Shown here piece by piece: positions 28,198 to 37,285 of a DNA stretch of 64,000 nucleotides; the first letter of the stretch is position 1, and every line of letters starts with the position of its first letter. Origin of the DNA: Methylobacterium haplocladii (GTDB taxonomy: Bacteria; Pseudomonadota; Alphaproteobacteria; Rhizobiales; Beijerinckiaceae); the NCBI RefSeq assembly GCF_007992175.1, contig NZ_BJZT01000013.1:1-64000 (forward strand), given 5' to 3'. Position numbers and translations under genes: made by a program. The notes under the pieces were generated by a model. The model saw only the letters and a list, made by a program, of their open reading frames with translations. It was not told the DNA's origin and searched no databases.

Positions 28198-30393
28198 ATG
28201 CTCAAGACTGCCCGGCCTCACACCACGCCGTCCCGCCGCGCCTTCCTGGGCGGCGCCGCTGCCGGCGCCATCCTGATCGGCTTCCGGCTCGATCTGCGCA
28301 GCCCCGCCCGCGCCGCAGGCGGTCCCGACCTCTCGAAGGTCGCGGCCCAGCCCAACGCATTCGTGCGCATCGCCGCCGACGACACCGTCACGGTGATGAT
28401 CAAGCATCTCGACATGGGGCAGGGGAACACCACCGGCCTCGCCACCATCCTCGCCGACGAGCTCGACGCGGACTGGGCGCAGGTGCGCACGAGCTTCGCG
28501 CCGGCCGATGCCGCGCTCTACAACAATCTGCTGATGGGGCCGGTGCAGGGCACCGGCGGCTCGACTGCCATCGCCAATTCCTGGTTCCAGCTGCGCAAGG
28601 CGGGCGCTGCCGCCCGCGAGATGCTGGTGGCCGCGGCCGCCTTCCAGTGGAAGGTCCCGGTCGCCGAGATCACGGTGTCGAAGGGCGTGGTGCGCCACGC
28701 CGCCTCGAACCGCGAGGCCCGGTTCGGCCAACTCGCCGAATCCGCCGCCAGCCTGCCCGTGCCGCAGGAGCCCAAGCTGAAGGACCCGTCGGCCTGGACG
28801 CTGATCGGCAAGCAGGCCCACCGCGTGGACTCGACGGCCAAGACCGACGGCAGCGCGATCTACTCCCTCGACATCCGCCGCCCCGGCCAGGTGACGGCGG
28901 TCGTCGCCCATCCGCCCAGGTTCGGTGGTACGGTGAAGCGCGTCGACGACACGGCGGCCAGGGCGATGCCGGGCGTCGTTGCAATCGTCAAAATTCCGTC
29001 TGGCGTCGCGGTGGTCGCCCGCGACACCTGGACGGCAATGAAGGGCCGCGAAGCCCTCAAGGTCGAGTGGGACGATTCGGCCGCCGAGAGCCGGTCGTCC
29101 GAAAAGATCCTGGCCGAGTATCGTGAGATCGCCACGCGCCCTGGCCTCGTCGCCTCGCAGGCTGGCGACCCGGACAAGGCGATCGCGGCGTCGGCCAAGG
29201 TGCTGGAGGGCGAGTTCAGCTTTCCCTACCTCGCGCATGCCGCGATGGAGCCTCTCAACTGCACCATCGAGCGGGCAGCGGACGGATCGTTCGACGTCTA
29301 TGCCGGCTGCCAGCTCCAGACCGTCGAGCAGGCCGTGGTGGCGGCCACTCTCGGCGTGACGCCGAACAAGGTCCGGCTGCACACGCAATGGGCCGGCGGC
29401 TCGTTCGGCCGGCGCGCGACGCCGGGCGCCGATTATTTCGCGGAGGCCGCCAGCATCGTCGCCGCCTGGGACGGCAAGGCGCCGGTCCACCTCGTTTGGA
29501 CCCGCGAGGACGACATGGCCGGCGGCTATTACCGGCCGACGGTGTTTCACAAGGTCCGGGCCGGCCTCGACGACAAGGGTGCGATCACCGGCTGGCGGCA
29601 CGTCATCGTCGGCAAGTCGATCATGATCGGCTCGCCCTTCGAGGCGATGATCGTCAAGAACGGCATCGACGCCACCACCGTCGAGGGCGCCTCGGACACG
29701 CCCTACCAGATCCCGGCCTACCGCTTCGACGTGCATAACGGCCGGGAGGGCGTGCCGGTGTTGTGGTGGCGCTCCGTGGGCCACACCCACACGGCGCATG
29801 TGATGGAGGTGTTCATCGACGAACTGGCGCATTCTGCCGGCGTCGATCCGGTCGCGTACCGCCTCAGCCTGCTTGGCCGGGCGCCGCGGCTTTCAGCCGT
29901 GCTCACCCTGGCCGCCAAGGAAGCCGGCTGGGACCGGAAGCCGACGGAGAAGGGGAGGGGCTACGGCGTCGCCGTCCACGAATCCTTCGGATCCTACGTC
30001 GCCATGGTGGCGGACGTGACGGCCGGCGACTCGTCCGTGAAGGTCAACCGCATCGTCGCCGCCGTCGATGTCGGCGTGGCCGTGAACCCGGACGTGATCC
30101 GCGCTCAAGTCGAGGGCGCAGTCGGTTTCGCCTTGTCCTCGGTGCTGCGCAACCGCATCACGCTGAAGGACGGCGTCGTGCAGGAAAAGAACTTCGACAG
30201 CTACCAGCCGACCCGGATGACGGAAATGCCCCGCGTCGAGGTCCACATCGTGCCCTCGACCGTCGCGCCTACCGGAATCGGCGAGCCCGGCGTCCCGGTG
30301 ATCGCCCCGGCGATCTCGAACGCGATCTTTTCCGCGACGGGCCAGCGGCTGCGCTCGCTACCGCTCGATCTGGCTGGCTTGAAGGGGGTCTGA
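28198..30393 (+). CDS. Molybdopterin-binding large subunit, Tat-exported (IorB-like)
   Basis: A 731-residue catalytic subunit of the IorB/aldehyde dehydrogenase branch of the xanthine oxidase family. The N-terminus has a twin-arginine signal ([18 protein letters not shown], Arg13-Arg14), so the folded complex is probably exported to the periplasm together with the signal-less small subunit. Molybdopterin-family features include [50 protein letters not shown] and, near the C-terminus, [20 protein letters not shown] with the likely base glutamate in GEPG. No cytochrome c subunit gene, common in such operons, follows. The electron acceptor is unknown. Confidence 0.88.
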   Translation: MLKTARPHTTPSRRAFLGGAAAGAILIGFRLDLRSPARAAGGPDLSKVAAQPNAFVRIAADDTVTVMIKHLDMGQGNTTGLATILADELDADWAQVRTSFAPADAALYNNLLMGPVQGTGGSTAIANSWFQLRKAGAAAREMLVAAAAFQWKVPVAEITVSKGVVRHAASNREARFGQLAESAASLPVPQEPKLKDPSAWTLIGKQAHRVDSTAKTDGSAIYSLDIRRPGQVTAVVAHPPRFGGTVKRVDDTAARAMPGVVAIVKIPSGVAVVARDTWTAMKGREALKVEWDDSAAESRSSEKILAEYREIATRPGLVASQAGDPDKAIAASAKVLEGEFSFPYLAHAAMEPLNCTIERAADGSFDVYAGCQLQTVEQAVVAATLGVTPNKVRLHTQWAGGSFGRRATPGADYFAEAASIVAAWDGKAPVHLVWTREDDMAGGYYRPTVFHKVRAGLDDKGAITGWRHVIVGKSIMIGSPFEAMIVKNGIDATTVEGASDTPYQIPAYRFDVHNGREGVPVLWWRSVGHTHTAHVMEVFIDELAHSAGVDPVAYRLSLLGRAPRLSAVLTLAAKEAGWDRKPTEKGRGYGVAVHESFGSYVAMVADVTAGDSSVKVNRIVAAVDVGVAVNPDVIRAQVEGAVGFALSSVLRNRITLKDGVVQEKNFDSYQPTRMTEMPRVEVHIVPSTVAPTGIGEPGVPVIAPAISNAIFSATGQRLRSLPLDLAGLKGV

Positions 30394-30555
30394 TCCTGCT
30401 CGGTCGACGATCCGGATGACGGATGGAGATTGTCGGAACGCCTGCCTGTGAGCTGGGCAAGGTATCAGCGAAGCCGCCTGTGACGACTGCATATCAGCGG
30501 CATGGCGCTCGTACGGCTTCGCGCCGGCCCCGGTGGCGCTGACGCTCCACCTATC

Positions 30556-30580
30556 CGGGTTCGAACGACCGTCGAACCCG
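30556..30580 (-). terminator. Hairpin downstream of the small exported protein gene
   Basis: A perfect 9-bp inverted repeat, CGGGTTCGA (30556-30564) with TCGAACCCG (30572-30580), just past the stop of the leftward gene at 30593. The GGTTCGA core recalls a tRNA T-arm but no tRNA can be drawn around it. Confidence 0.4.
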
Positions 30581-30592
30581 AACTTTCCAGCC

Positions 30593-30820
30593 TCAGCGCA
30601 TACGCTTGCCGGACTTCTTCCGCTGGGGCACGGCGCGCTTGCTCGGGCGGGCGTTGCCTTCGGACGCGGCCTCCTTGTCGAGGCCATCGCCGGGGCTGTT
30701 CATTTGGGCGTAGCGGATCGTCCCGCTCCCGCCTGACGTGTCGGCGGCCTGACAGGCCAGCACGCTTCCGCCGGTGAGAATGCCGGCCAGAGCGGCCATC
30801 TGCGCGTATTTCATCATCAC
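30593..30820 (-). CDS. Small exported basic protein, hypothetical
   Basis: A 75-residue protein that I do not recognise. The first 26 residues form a signal peptide (MMMKYAQMAALAGILTGG, then VLACQAA) with cleavage likely after QAA; the cysteine at 23 could suggest a lipoprotein, but the lipobox is poor. The mature part is hydrophilic and its end is very basic (SKRAVPQRKKSGKRMR). An AAAGGCG site precedes the start. It lies alone between the oxidoreductase and the peptide export locus. No role can be assigned. Confidence 0.55.
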   Translation of the reverse strand: MMMKYAQMAALAGILTGGSVLACQAADTSGGSGTIRYAQMNSPGDGLDKEAASEGNARPSKRAVPQRKKSGKRMR

Positions 30821-31063
30821 GATTCGCCTTTCTCGGTCATGAGACCGATGGTCCGCCGATCACGCGGTCGTGAAAACGGCAGAGGGGCCCGCAGGGCGAG
30901 GCGTTCGTCCGGAGAGATCACGACGGGATTTGCTCCACCTAGACCCTGCGATTGCGGTCAAACCGGCAACGCAGCCGTCAGTTCCGAGGGGGAGGTCCGC
31001 ATGCCGCGTCTCCGGCGGGTCGATCCGAGGTTCGGTACGGAACCTGCGCGGGCGGAGCGAGGA

Positions 31064-33199
31064 TCAGGCGATCTTCAGTTCGTTCGGCCCGGCCGACAGA
31101 TCCATCGGCTTGAGCACGCCGTCCTCCAGACGATATGCGCGGTCGACGTAGGCCAGCACCCGATCGCTATGCGTGACGAAGATCTTGCCGCCGGGCAACC
31201 GGCACAGGCTCTCGAGCAGATCCTTCTCGGTAGCCGCGTCGAGATTGGCCGTGATCTCGTCGAACAACATCAATCGCGGCTGGCGGCAGATCGCACGGGC
31301 GGCGAGCACTCTCCGGCGCTGGCCGGTGGAGAGGAGCGAGTTGTTGTTCGCGACGATCGTGGCGATGCCTTGGGGCAGCGCCTCCATCTCCGCGTCGAGA
31401 CCCACGATCGAGAGCGCCTGCCGGATGCGCTCGACCGGCATGTCCGGATCGAACAGGCTGACGTTCTCGGCGATGGTCGCCGTGAAGAGGCCGTCCTCCG
31501 CGAAGACGACGCCGATGTTGGAGCGGTACTCCATCGTGCCGAACCGTCCCAACGATTGCCCGTCGACGAGGACCGAACCGCTCGTCGGCTGCGCCACGCT
31601 GGCGATGACCTTCAGGAGCGACGACTTGCCCGAGCCCGATTCGCCGACGATCGCAATGTGTTCGCCGCCCTCGATATCGATCCGCAGGTTCGCCGCCCGG
31701 ACCACCGGCCGCTCCTCGCGGCCGAACGAGATCGCGATGTCCGTCAGTTCCACGTCCCGGCGGATCGCCTTGCGGATCACCGCCGACTTCGCCGGTGCCT
31801 CCGGCTCGTTCTGGATCACGTCCTCGAGACGGCGGACATGCGATCGGATGACGGTCAGGTGCATCAGGTTGGTCGTCAGGGTGTCGACCATCGTGAAGAA
31901 GCTGCCGCGCAAGGCGAAGAACGCGTAGAGCATGCCGATCGTCATCTGGTTGAGCAGCACCGAGACGACGCCCGCGTAGAGTGTGCCCACCGTGCCGAGG
32001 GTGACGATCATGTGAACGGCGAGCTGGGTGTCGATCTGGAGTCGCCGCGAGATGAAGTCGCGGCCGGCATAGCGCGACAGCTTCTCGAACCAGCGCTGCT
32101 CGATCCGGCTGGCGACGTTGTGCGCCTTGATGATCTGGATCCGGTCGAGGCCGTCGAGGAGCGTCGAGACCTCCTCGGTCTTCGCGGTCAGGGCCTCCGT
32201 CGTCGCCTCGCGCGTCCGCTGCAGGAACAGCGTGCGCATGCCGATCGCCAGCGCCAGGGTGGCCAGCACCATCAGGGTCATGTTGACCGAGTAGTAGAGC
32301 ATCAAGGCGACCGAGATTACCGACACCCCGGTGTCGGCGAGCGACCGGACCATGCCGTCGGCGGCGAAGGCCTTGACCTGATCGACCGAGCTCAGCCGGG
32401 TGACGAAGTCGCCTGGATGACGGGCCTCGAAATAGCGCAGCGGCAGTCGCAGGCCGTGGCCGACGACCGAGCGGGAGAACTGCAGCTGCATGCCGATCGA
32501 GGCGCGCAGGATGAGCATGTCCCGCAGCCAGTTTCCCACGGCTTCGAAGAGCAGCATCGCCGCGAGACCGATGGCGATGATCGCGAGCAGGTCGAGATCG
32601 GCCTGCGGCAGAACGAAATCGAGGGAGACCTGCAGCAGGATCGGCGAGGCGAGGGCGAGCAGGCCGACGGCGATCGAGACCGACAGGATCTTCCAGAACG
32701 TCGCCCGGAAACCGCCGGTCGACTTGACGATGGCCCAGAGCGACAGTCCGTCCTTGGAGACGATCTTCTCGAGCGACACGCGCGGCTGGAACTCAAGCGC
32801 GACGCCCGAGAAATGCTTCGCGAAGTCCGCACGGCTGAACGCCCGGCGGCCGACCGCCGGATCGTGGATGTAGTAGGTTCCGCGCGAGATCCGGTCGAGC
32901 ACGACGTAGTGCCGTCCCTCCCAGTGAAGGATCGCCGGCAGCTTCAGGCCGACGAGATCGTCGATGTTCTCGACGCCGAGGGCGCGGGCATCGAATCCGA
33001 ACACGCCGGCGAGCCCGTAGAGCTCGGCGACCGTCATGCCACCTTTGAAGATCTGGTGGACCGAGCGCATGTAGGGAAGGTCGATGTTGTGGCCGTAGGC
33101 ATTGGCGATCATCGCCATGCAGGCGAGGCCGCATTCCTGCTGCTCGCTCTGCAGCAGGGTCCGGACCCGCGGCTTGTTCGAGACGAACGGCATGCTCAT
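31064..33199 (-). CDS. C39 peptidase-containing ABC transporter (PCAT)
   Basis: A 711-residue bifunctional exporter that cleaves double-glycine leaders and exports the freed peptide across the inner membrane. The peptidase domain (residues 1-130) has Gln17, catalytic Cys23 (SEQQECGLACMAMI), His97 (GRHYVVLD) and Asp113 (IHDPAVG), a complete triad. A six-helix membrane domain spans about residues 155-430. The ATPase has Walker A GESGSGKSS (about 517), a modified signature LLSTGQRRR, Walker B LMLFDEIT and a switch histidine VTHSD. The start overlaps the stop of the HlyD gene by 4 bases (ATGA). The likely substrate is the GG peptide encoded at 37286-37417, and TolC at 37723-39126 would complete the channel. 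Confidence 0.92.
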   Translation of the reverse strand: MSMPFVSNKPRVRTLLQSEQQECGLACMAMIANAYGHNIDLPYMRSVHQIFKGGMTVAELYGLAGVFGFDARALGVENIDDLVGLKLPAILHWEGRHYVVLDRISRGTYYIHDPAVGRRAFSRADFAKHFSGVALEFQPRVSLEKIVSKDGLSLWAIVKSTGGFRATFWKILSVSIAVGLLALASPILLQVSLDFVLPQADLDLLAIIAIGLAAMLLFEAVGNWLRDMLILRASIGMQLQFSRSVVGHGLRLPLRYFEARHPGDFVTRLSSVDQVKAFAADGMVRSLADTGVSVISVALMLYYSVNMTLMVLATLALAIGMRTLFLQRTREATTEALTAKTEEVSTLLDGLDRIQIIKAHNVASRIEQRWFEKLSRYAGRDFISRRLQIDTQLAVHMIVTLGTVGTLYAGVVSVLLNQMTIGMLYAFFALRGSFFTMVDTLTTNLMHLTVIRSHVRRLEDVIQNEPEAPAKSAVIRKAIRRDVELTDIAISFGREERPVVRAANLRIDIEGGEHIAIVGESGSGKSSLLKVIASVAQPTSGSVLVDGQSLGRFGTMEYRSNIGVVFAEDGLFTATIAENVSLFDPDMPVERIRQALSIVGLDAEMEALPQGIATIVANNNSLLSTGQRRRVLAARAICRQPRLMLFDEITANLDAATEKDLLESLCRLPGGKIFVTHSDRVLAYVDRAYRLEDGVLKPMDLSAGPNELKIA

Positions 33200-34527
33200 G
33201 TCCGGCCCCTCATCGCGAAGATCGGATCGAGCACCCAGTCGATCAGGCGGCGTCGTTCGACGACGATGTCGGCGCTCAGCGTCGAGCCGATCAGCACCGG
33301 CCGCTCCGCCCCGTAGGCCATGATGGTCCGGTCCTCTGGTTCGACCTCGATCAGGAACTTCGACTCCTTCGGCGGTCGCGGCCCGGCCTTGGCGAGCGCC
33401 AGATCGGCCATCGCGGAGCTGTCGTCGTCCTTCGGCAGGCTCAGGGGCTGCCGGCCGATGGCGATGATCCGGCCGTGTTTGATGCCGAAGGTCTTGTAGG
33501 GGAACGCATCGTATTTCAGCACGACCCGCTGGCCGAGCGCGAGCAGGCCCATGGTCTTCGAGGGCGCCTGCAGGCCGATCGTGAACGTGGCGTCCGGATC
33601 GCCGATGGCGGCGATGGTGTCGCCGAGCTTCACGTCCGAGCCTTCGCGCACGTTGAGCGCCGCGATCCGGCCGGCGGTGCCGGAGATTACGTCCGTGGCG
33701 ATCGCGGATTTCGCGCGCTCGATCCGGGAATCGAGATCGGCCAGCCCGCGCGTGAGCTGAGCCCGCTCGTTGGCGTTGGCCGACTTGCTCTGCTGCACGG
33801 TCCGGCGGCGTTCGATCTGGGTCGAGGCGAGCTGCGATCCCTGCAGGCGGATATCGAGAAGCTGTCGCGTGTAGTCCTGCTTGATGCGCTCCTGCGCGAT
33901 GACGACGTCGCGCGTCACGTCTCCGAGCTTGAGGTAGGCCTGGAGTTTCCGGACCAGGCTGTCCTGGGCGGTCAACGCCATCGTCAGTTCGGCTTCCTGC
34001 TTGCGCAGGTTCTCGTTGATCTTGACGACGTTGCCCTCCAGCGCACCGAGATCGGCGGCGTCGTTCGACATCAGGGCTTCGAGGTCGGCGATCTGCTTGC
34101 CGATGTTCTGGCGCTGCTCGGTCAGCGACTGCAGTTCGGCCTCCGAGAGCGGCTTGGCGCCGGCGGAGCTCTGCTGAGGCACGATGGTCAGCAGCCGCTG
34201 GCCGACTTTGACCTCGTCCCCCTGCGCGACCCAGACCTTCGTCACGGTGCCGTCGACGGTGGCGGCGAGCCGCTGGCTGCCCTTCGAGCCGAGCACGATG
34301 CCGCGCATCGTCTCCTGCTTGGAGAACGTCCCGACCCACATCGACACCATCAGAAATGCCGCGAGGGTCACGAAGAACAGGACCAGGAGATTCGAGGCGG
34401 TATCGCGCCGGAATTCGATCGAGGACGACAGCTCGTGAAGCCCGGTCACCTCGAACCGGCTCATCATGCCGGCCGGCTTGGGCTGCCTGCGTCCGAGGAA
34501 ACGCCCGACGAGGTCAGAGACCGACAT
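33196..34527 (-). CDS. HlyD-family periplasmic adaptor
   Basis: A 443-residue membrane fusion protein linking the PCAT exporter to TolC. One N-terminal membrane helix (NLLVLFFVTLAAFLMVSMW) is followed by a lipoyl half (GTVTKVWVAQGDEVKVGQRL), about 190 residues of alpha-helical coiled-coil hairpin, the second lipoyl half (GRIAALNVREGSDVKLGDT) and a beta-barrel region. The C-terminus (EVEPEDRTIMAYGAERPVLIG) resembles the usual G-M-x-A/V-x-I motif region. I chose the ATG at 34525-34527, with GGAAAGG upstream. A longer frame from 34560 would overlap the acyltransferase gene further. It overlaps PCAT by 4 bases, so the two are translationally coupled. Confidence 0.9.
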   Translation of the reverse strand: MSVSDLVGRFLGRRQPKPAGMMSRFEVTGLHELSSSIEFRRDTASNLLVLFFVTLAAFLMVSMWVGTFSKQETMRGIVLGSKGSQRLAATVDGTVTKVWVAQGDEVKVGQRLLTIVPQQSSAGAKPLSEAELQSLTEQRQNIGKQIADLEALMSNDAADLGALEGNVVKINENLRKQEAELTMALTAQDSLVRKLQAYLKLGDVTRDVVIAQERIKQDYTRQLLDIRLQGSQLASTQIERRRTVQQSKSANANERAQLTRGLADLDSRIERAKSAIATDVISGTAGRIAALNVREGSDVKLGDTIAAIGDPDATFTIGLQAPSKTMGLLALGQRVVLKYDAFPYKTFGIKHGRIIAIGRQPLSLPKDDDSSAMADLALAKAGPRPPKESKFLIEVEPEDRTIMAYGAERPVLIGSTLSADIVVERRRLIDWVLDPIFAMRGRT

Positions 34528-35455
34528 GGGCTTCGACCTTTCCGGCGTCGGGCGAAGCATCCGGCGTTCTGCGCCGGACGCGTTCGGGATAGAACTCGGG
34601 AAGGCGCGTCCACATGTGCCATTGCGGCGGCGCGATCTTCACGAAGACCTCGATCTGACGCGCGATCGCCCGCGCGAGCTCCTGCCGGGCCTCCGGCGAA
34701 GTGGCCGACACCTCGAACGGCTGTCCGAAGACGATCTCGTCCCGCGATTGCAGCGATCGGACGGTCATCGGCACGACGACGGCCTTGAGCATGCGCGCCA
34801 TTGCGTCGAGTCCGAGGGCGATCGCGGCCGGTTCTCCGAACAGGGTGGTGTCGGCCGGAATGCCGTAGGTTTCGGGCAGGTCGAGAAGCGACACCACGAC
34901 GCCTCCCTTGCGGGCGAAGCGCATCGCATCGACGAAATCCGCCTCGTTGCGCGTATTGAGGATCCGGAATTCGCTGGCCACGTCGCGCAGGCGATCCATC
35001 GCCGCGTTGTTCTCGGCCAGATCGTCCCGCGCCCGGAGGACGAGCAATCGACGCCCCGCAAAGTACTTCCAGACGACGTGGGTGATCCCGGACGGGAAGA
35101 CGCCCATGTGGATCGGAGCGAGGATCACGGTATCGCCGCTCGCCGCGATGCGTTCGATGAGCGCCGGATCGTTCACGCGCGTCCTGGCGGAGTCGCCGAT
35201 CAGCTGCCGCCGGCTCCTATGGATGTTGGCGTGCCATTCCATGATCAGCAAAGTGTCGTGGTAATCGTGCTCGACCGCGATGCGCTGCGCCGCCTTCCGG
35301 CCGACCTTGAGGTAATGCTCGACCACGGGTTGAAGCCCGAACCCGACCTCGGAGCGGAACGGCAGCGTCCCCCGCCACAGCAGGCGCAGGGCACGCCGCC
35401 GCGCCGCGAGGGGCAACCGCCCGAGAAGCTTGATGATCTGCAGCACAGCCGTCAT
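34514..35455 (-). CDS. LpxL/HtrB-like lysophospholipid acyltransferase superfamily protein
   Basis: A 313-residue protein (an in-frame ATG at 35494 would add 13 residues). The pattern GDTVILAPIHMGVFPSG, then RKGGVVVSLLDLP, FGEPAAIALG and the end QWHMWTRLPEF matches the LpxL/HtrB superfamily, which transfers acyl chains from acyl-ACP. The catalytic motif in LpxL is H-x4-D/E. Here His116 is followed at that distance by proline (HMGVFP), so activity or chemistry may differ. It is the first gene of the acyltransferase-HlyD-PCAT unit and overlaps hlyD by 14 bases. In this setting it may acylate the exported peptide with a chain delivered by the locus ACP (inference). No lipid A genes are nearby. 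Confidence 0.75.
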   Translation of the reverse strand: MTAVLQIIKLLGRLPLAARRRALRLLWRGTLPFRSEVGFGLQPVVEHYLKVGRKAAQRIAVEHDYHDTLLIMEWHANIHRSRRQLIGDSARTRVNDPALIERIAASGDTVILAPIHMGVFPSGITHVVWKYFAGRRLLVLRARDDLAENNAAMDRLRDVASEFRILNTRNEADFVDAMRFARKGGVVVSLLDLPETYGIPADTTLFGEPAAIALGLDAMARMLKAVVVPMTVRSLQSRDEIVFGQPFEVSATSPEARQELARAIARQIEVFVKIAPPQWHMWTRLPEFYPERVRRRTPDASPDAGKVEAHVGL

Positions 35456-35686
35456 GCGCCGACCATGGCCTCGGTTGTCGACCTCTTTGCGCAAGAGATT
35501 CCGGTGACGAGGGCATGAGTTCCGGAGATCTCATGCGAGCGATTGAAGGACGGCCAGTTCTTGCAAACATGATCGTCGACGCACCCGGCCGAGCGGCGGT
35601 GCCGGGCCGATGCCGTAGCCGAGAGAATGCGAGGATCGCGGTATCGGTGGCCGTGCGATCATCGAAAAATAACTTTAAGATAAACT

Positions 35687-35721
35687 GAACGCGGTTCCGT
35701 CCTTTGCTGCGGTCCGCGTTC
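35687..35721 (-). terminator. Hairpin downstream of the aminotransferase gene
   Basis: GAACGCGG (35687-35694) pairs with CCGCGTTC (35714-35721), with partial pairing inside. On the minus strand it lies 28 bases after the aminotransferase stop and is followed by a T-rich stretch. It probably ends that transcript, so the acyltransferase-HlyD-PCAT genes would need their own promoter in the AT-rich gap 35500-35680. Confidence 0.5.
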
Positions 35722-35748
35722 TGACGAAGCGCGTCCGGCTGCAGGCGT

Positions 35749-37125
35749 TCAATCCGACGACAACTCCGCCGACACGAAGTCCATGACGTCGCGCAACGTC
35801 GAGACGATGTCGTCGACCTCGCTCCGGCTGATCGTGAACGGCGGCGACACCAGGATCCGGTCGGCGCTCGCCCGGACGATGACGCCGCGCATGATGCAGA
35901 AGTTGCGGATAACCATCCCGATGTCGCCGGGCCGCGAGAAGCGCCGGCGCGTCGCCTTGTCGAGCACGAGCTGGACGGCGCCGAGCAGTCCGACGGAGAC
36001 CGCTTCGCCGACCATGACGTGGTCGGAGAGGCCGCGCCAAGCCTGCGCGAAATAGGGGCCGATATCGTCCCGCACGCGTTCGACGAGCCGCTCCTCCTCG
36101 AGGATACGCAGGTTGGCGAGCGCGGCTGCGGCGGCGACCGGGTGACCCGAATACGTGAAACCGTGGTGGAACGGACCGGCCTGGTTGACGAGGACGTCGG
36201 CAACGCGGTCGGAGACCATCACGCCCGCGATCGGCAGATAGCCCGACGACAGGCCCTTCGCGATCGCGCAGAAATCCGGCTCCAGCCCGTAATGCTGATA
36301 GCCGAACCAGGATCCGAGCCGGCCGAAGCCGGTGATGACCTCGTCGACGGCCAGCAGGATGTCGTATTTCCGGCAGATGCGCTGGATCTCGGGCCAGTAG
36401 GTCTCGGGCGGAACGATCACGCCGCCGACCCCCTGGATCGGTTCGGCGACGAAGGCTGCGACGCGCTCGGGGCCGAGTTCCAGGATCTTGTCTTCCAGTT
36501 CGCGCGCTCTCGCCAGGCCGAACTCGGCCGGGGCGAGATCGCCGCCCTCGCCGTACCAATAGGGCTGGCCGATATGGACGATGCCCGGGATCGGCAGATT
36601 GCCCTGCTCGTGCATGTGCTTCATGCCGCCGAGGCTCGCACCGGCCACCGTCGAGCCGTGATAGGCGTTCTGCCGGGCGATCACGACCGACTTTTCGGAT
36701 TTGCCGAGCGTCGCCCAGTAGACACGTGCCATCCGGAGCCAAGTATCGTTGGCCTCGGACCCAGAATTGGTGAAGAAGACCCGGTTGATCGCTGGTCCGG
36801 CATACGAGCAGATCTTTTCCGCCAAGCGCGCCGTGGCCGTCGTCGTCGTCGCGAAATAGGTGTTGTAGTAGGGAAGCGCGTTCATCTGCGCGAAGACGGC
36901 GTCCGCGATCTCGCGGCGGCCGTAACCGACATTCACGCACCAGAGCCCGGCGAAGGCATCGAGATACCGTTTGCCGTCGCTGTCGTAGACGTAGCACCCT
37001 TCGCCGCGCGTCATCACGCGTACGCCCCCATCCACGAGCTCCTTCATGTCCGCGAAGGGATGGAGGTGATGGGCGAGATCGGCGGCGGCCACGTCGGTGG
37101 CCGGCATCGGCGTGATGTCCAGCAT
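35749..37125 (-). CDS. Class III (PLP-dependent) aminotransferase
   Basis: A 458-residue aminotransferase of the omega-amino acid/putrescine type. Motifs: YVYDSDGKRYLDAFAGLWC, FFTNSGSEANDTWLRMAR, AYHGSTVAGASLGG, the PLP-binding aspartate in LLAVDEVITGFGRLG, and the Schiff-base lysine in DFCAIAKGLSSGY (about residue 290). Family members exchange amino groups between amines or omega-amino acids and pyruvate. I chose the ATG at 37123-37125 because AGAGGTGA precedes it; upstream frames lack a site. It follows the GG-peptide gene by 160 bases on the same strand. Relatives in biosynthetic loci aminate beta-keto acyl chains or aldehydes, so this one could act on the product of the locus ketosynthase (inference). 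Confidence 0.88.
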   Translation of the reverse strand: MLDITPMPATDVAAADLAHHLHPFADMKELVDGGVRVMTRGEGCYVYDSDGKRYLDAFAGLWCVNVGYGRREIADAVFAQMNALPYYNTYFATTTTATARLAEKICSYAGPAINRVFFTNSGSEANDTWLRMARVYWATLGKSEKSVVIARQNAYHGSTVAGASLGGMKHMHEQGNLPIPGIVHIGQPYWYGEGGDLAPAEFGLARARELEDKILELGPERVAAFVAEPIQGVGGVIVPPETYWPEIQRICRKYDILLAVDEVITGFGRLGSWFGYQHYGLEPDFCAIAKGLSSGYLPIAGVMVSDRVADVLVNQAGPFHHGFTYSGHPVAAAAALANLRILEEERLVERVRDDIGPYFAQAWRGLSDHVMVGEAVSVGLLGAVQLVLDKATRRRFSRPGDIGMVIRNFCIMRGVIVRASADRILVSPPFTISRSEVDDIVSTLRDVMDFVSAELSSD

Positions 37126-37210
37126 GCGATCACCTCTGGTTCGCGGGTCGATCGGGACGCGGCGAAGGCTGCGCCGGATCGGAATCGTCCGGCTCAGCAC
37201 TCCCGTCCTG

Positions 37211-37251
37211 CATGCGGGCCGGATCGGACCGTGGTCGATCTCGCCCGCATG
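37211..37251 (-). terminator. Long hairpin between precursor peptide and aminotransferase genes
   Basis: CATGCGGGC (37211-37219) pairs with GCCCGCATG (37243-37251), and GATCG (37222-37226) with CGATC (37236-37240), with one mismatch and one G-U pair between, over a 9-base loop. There is no T run. Such hairpins after precursor genes often give partial termination or mRNA protection, so that the peptide is made in excess over enzymes. That role is inferred here. Confidence 0.55.
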
Positions 37252-37285
37252 GTCTCAGTGACGTTCGACTACGGTCGAGTCGAGA

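Noticed and set aside
30556..30580. tRNA gene, from the GGTTCGA motif
   Set aside because: No acceptor stem, anticodon arm or CCA-proximal pairing can be built. The motif is part of a simple inverted repeat.
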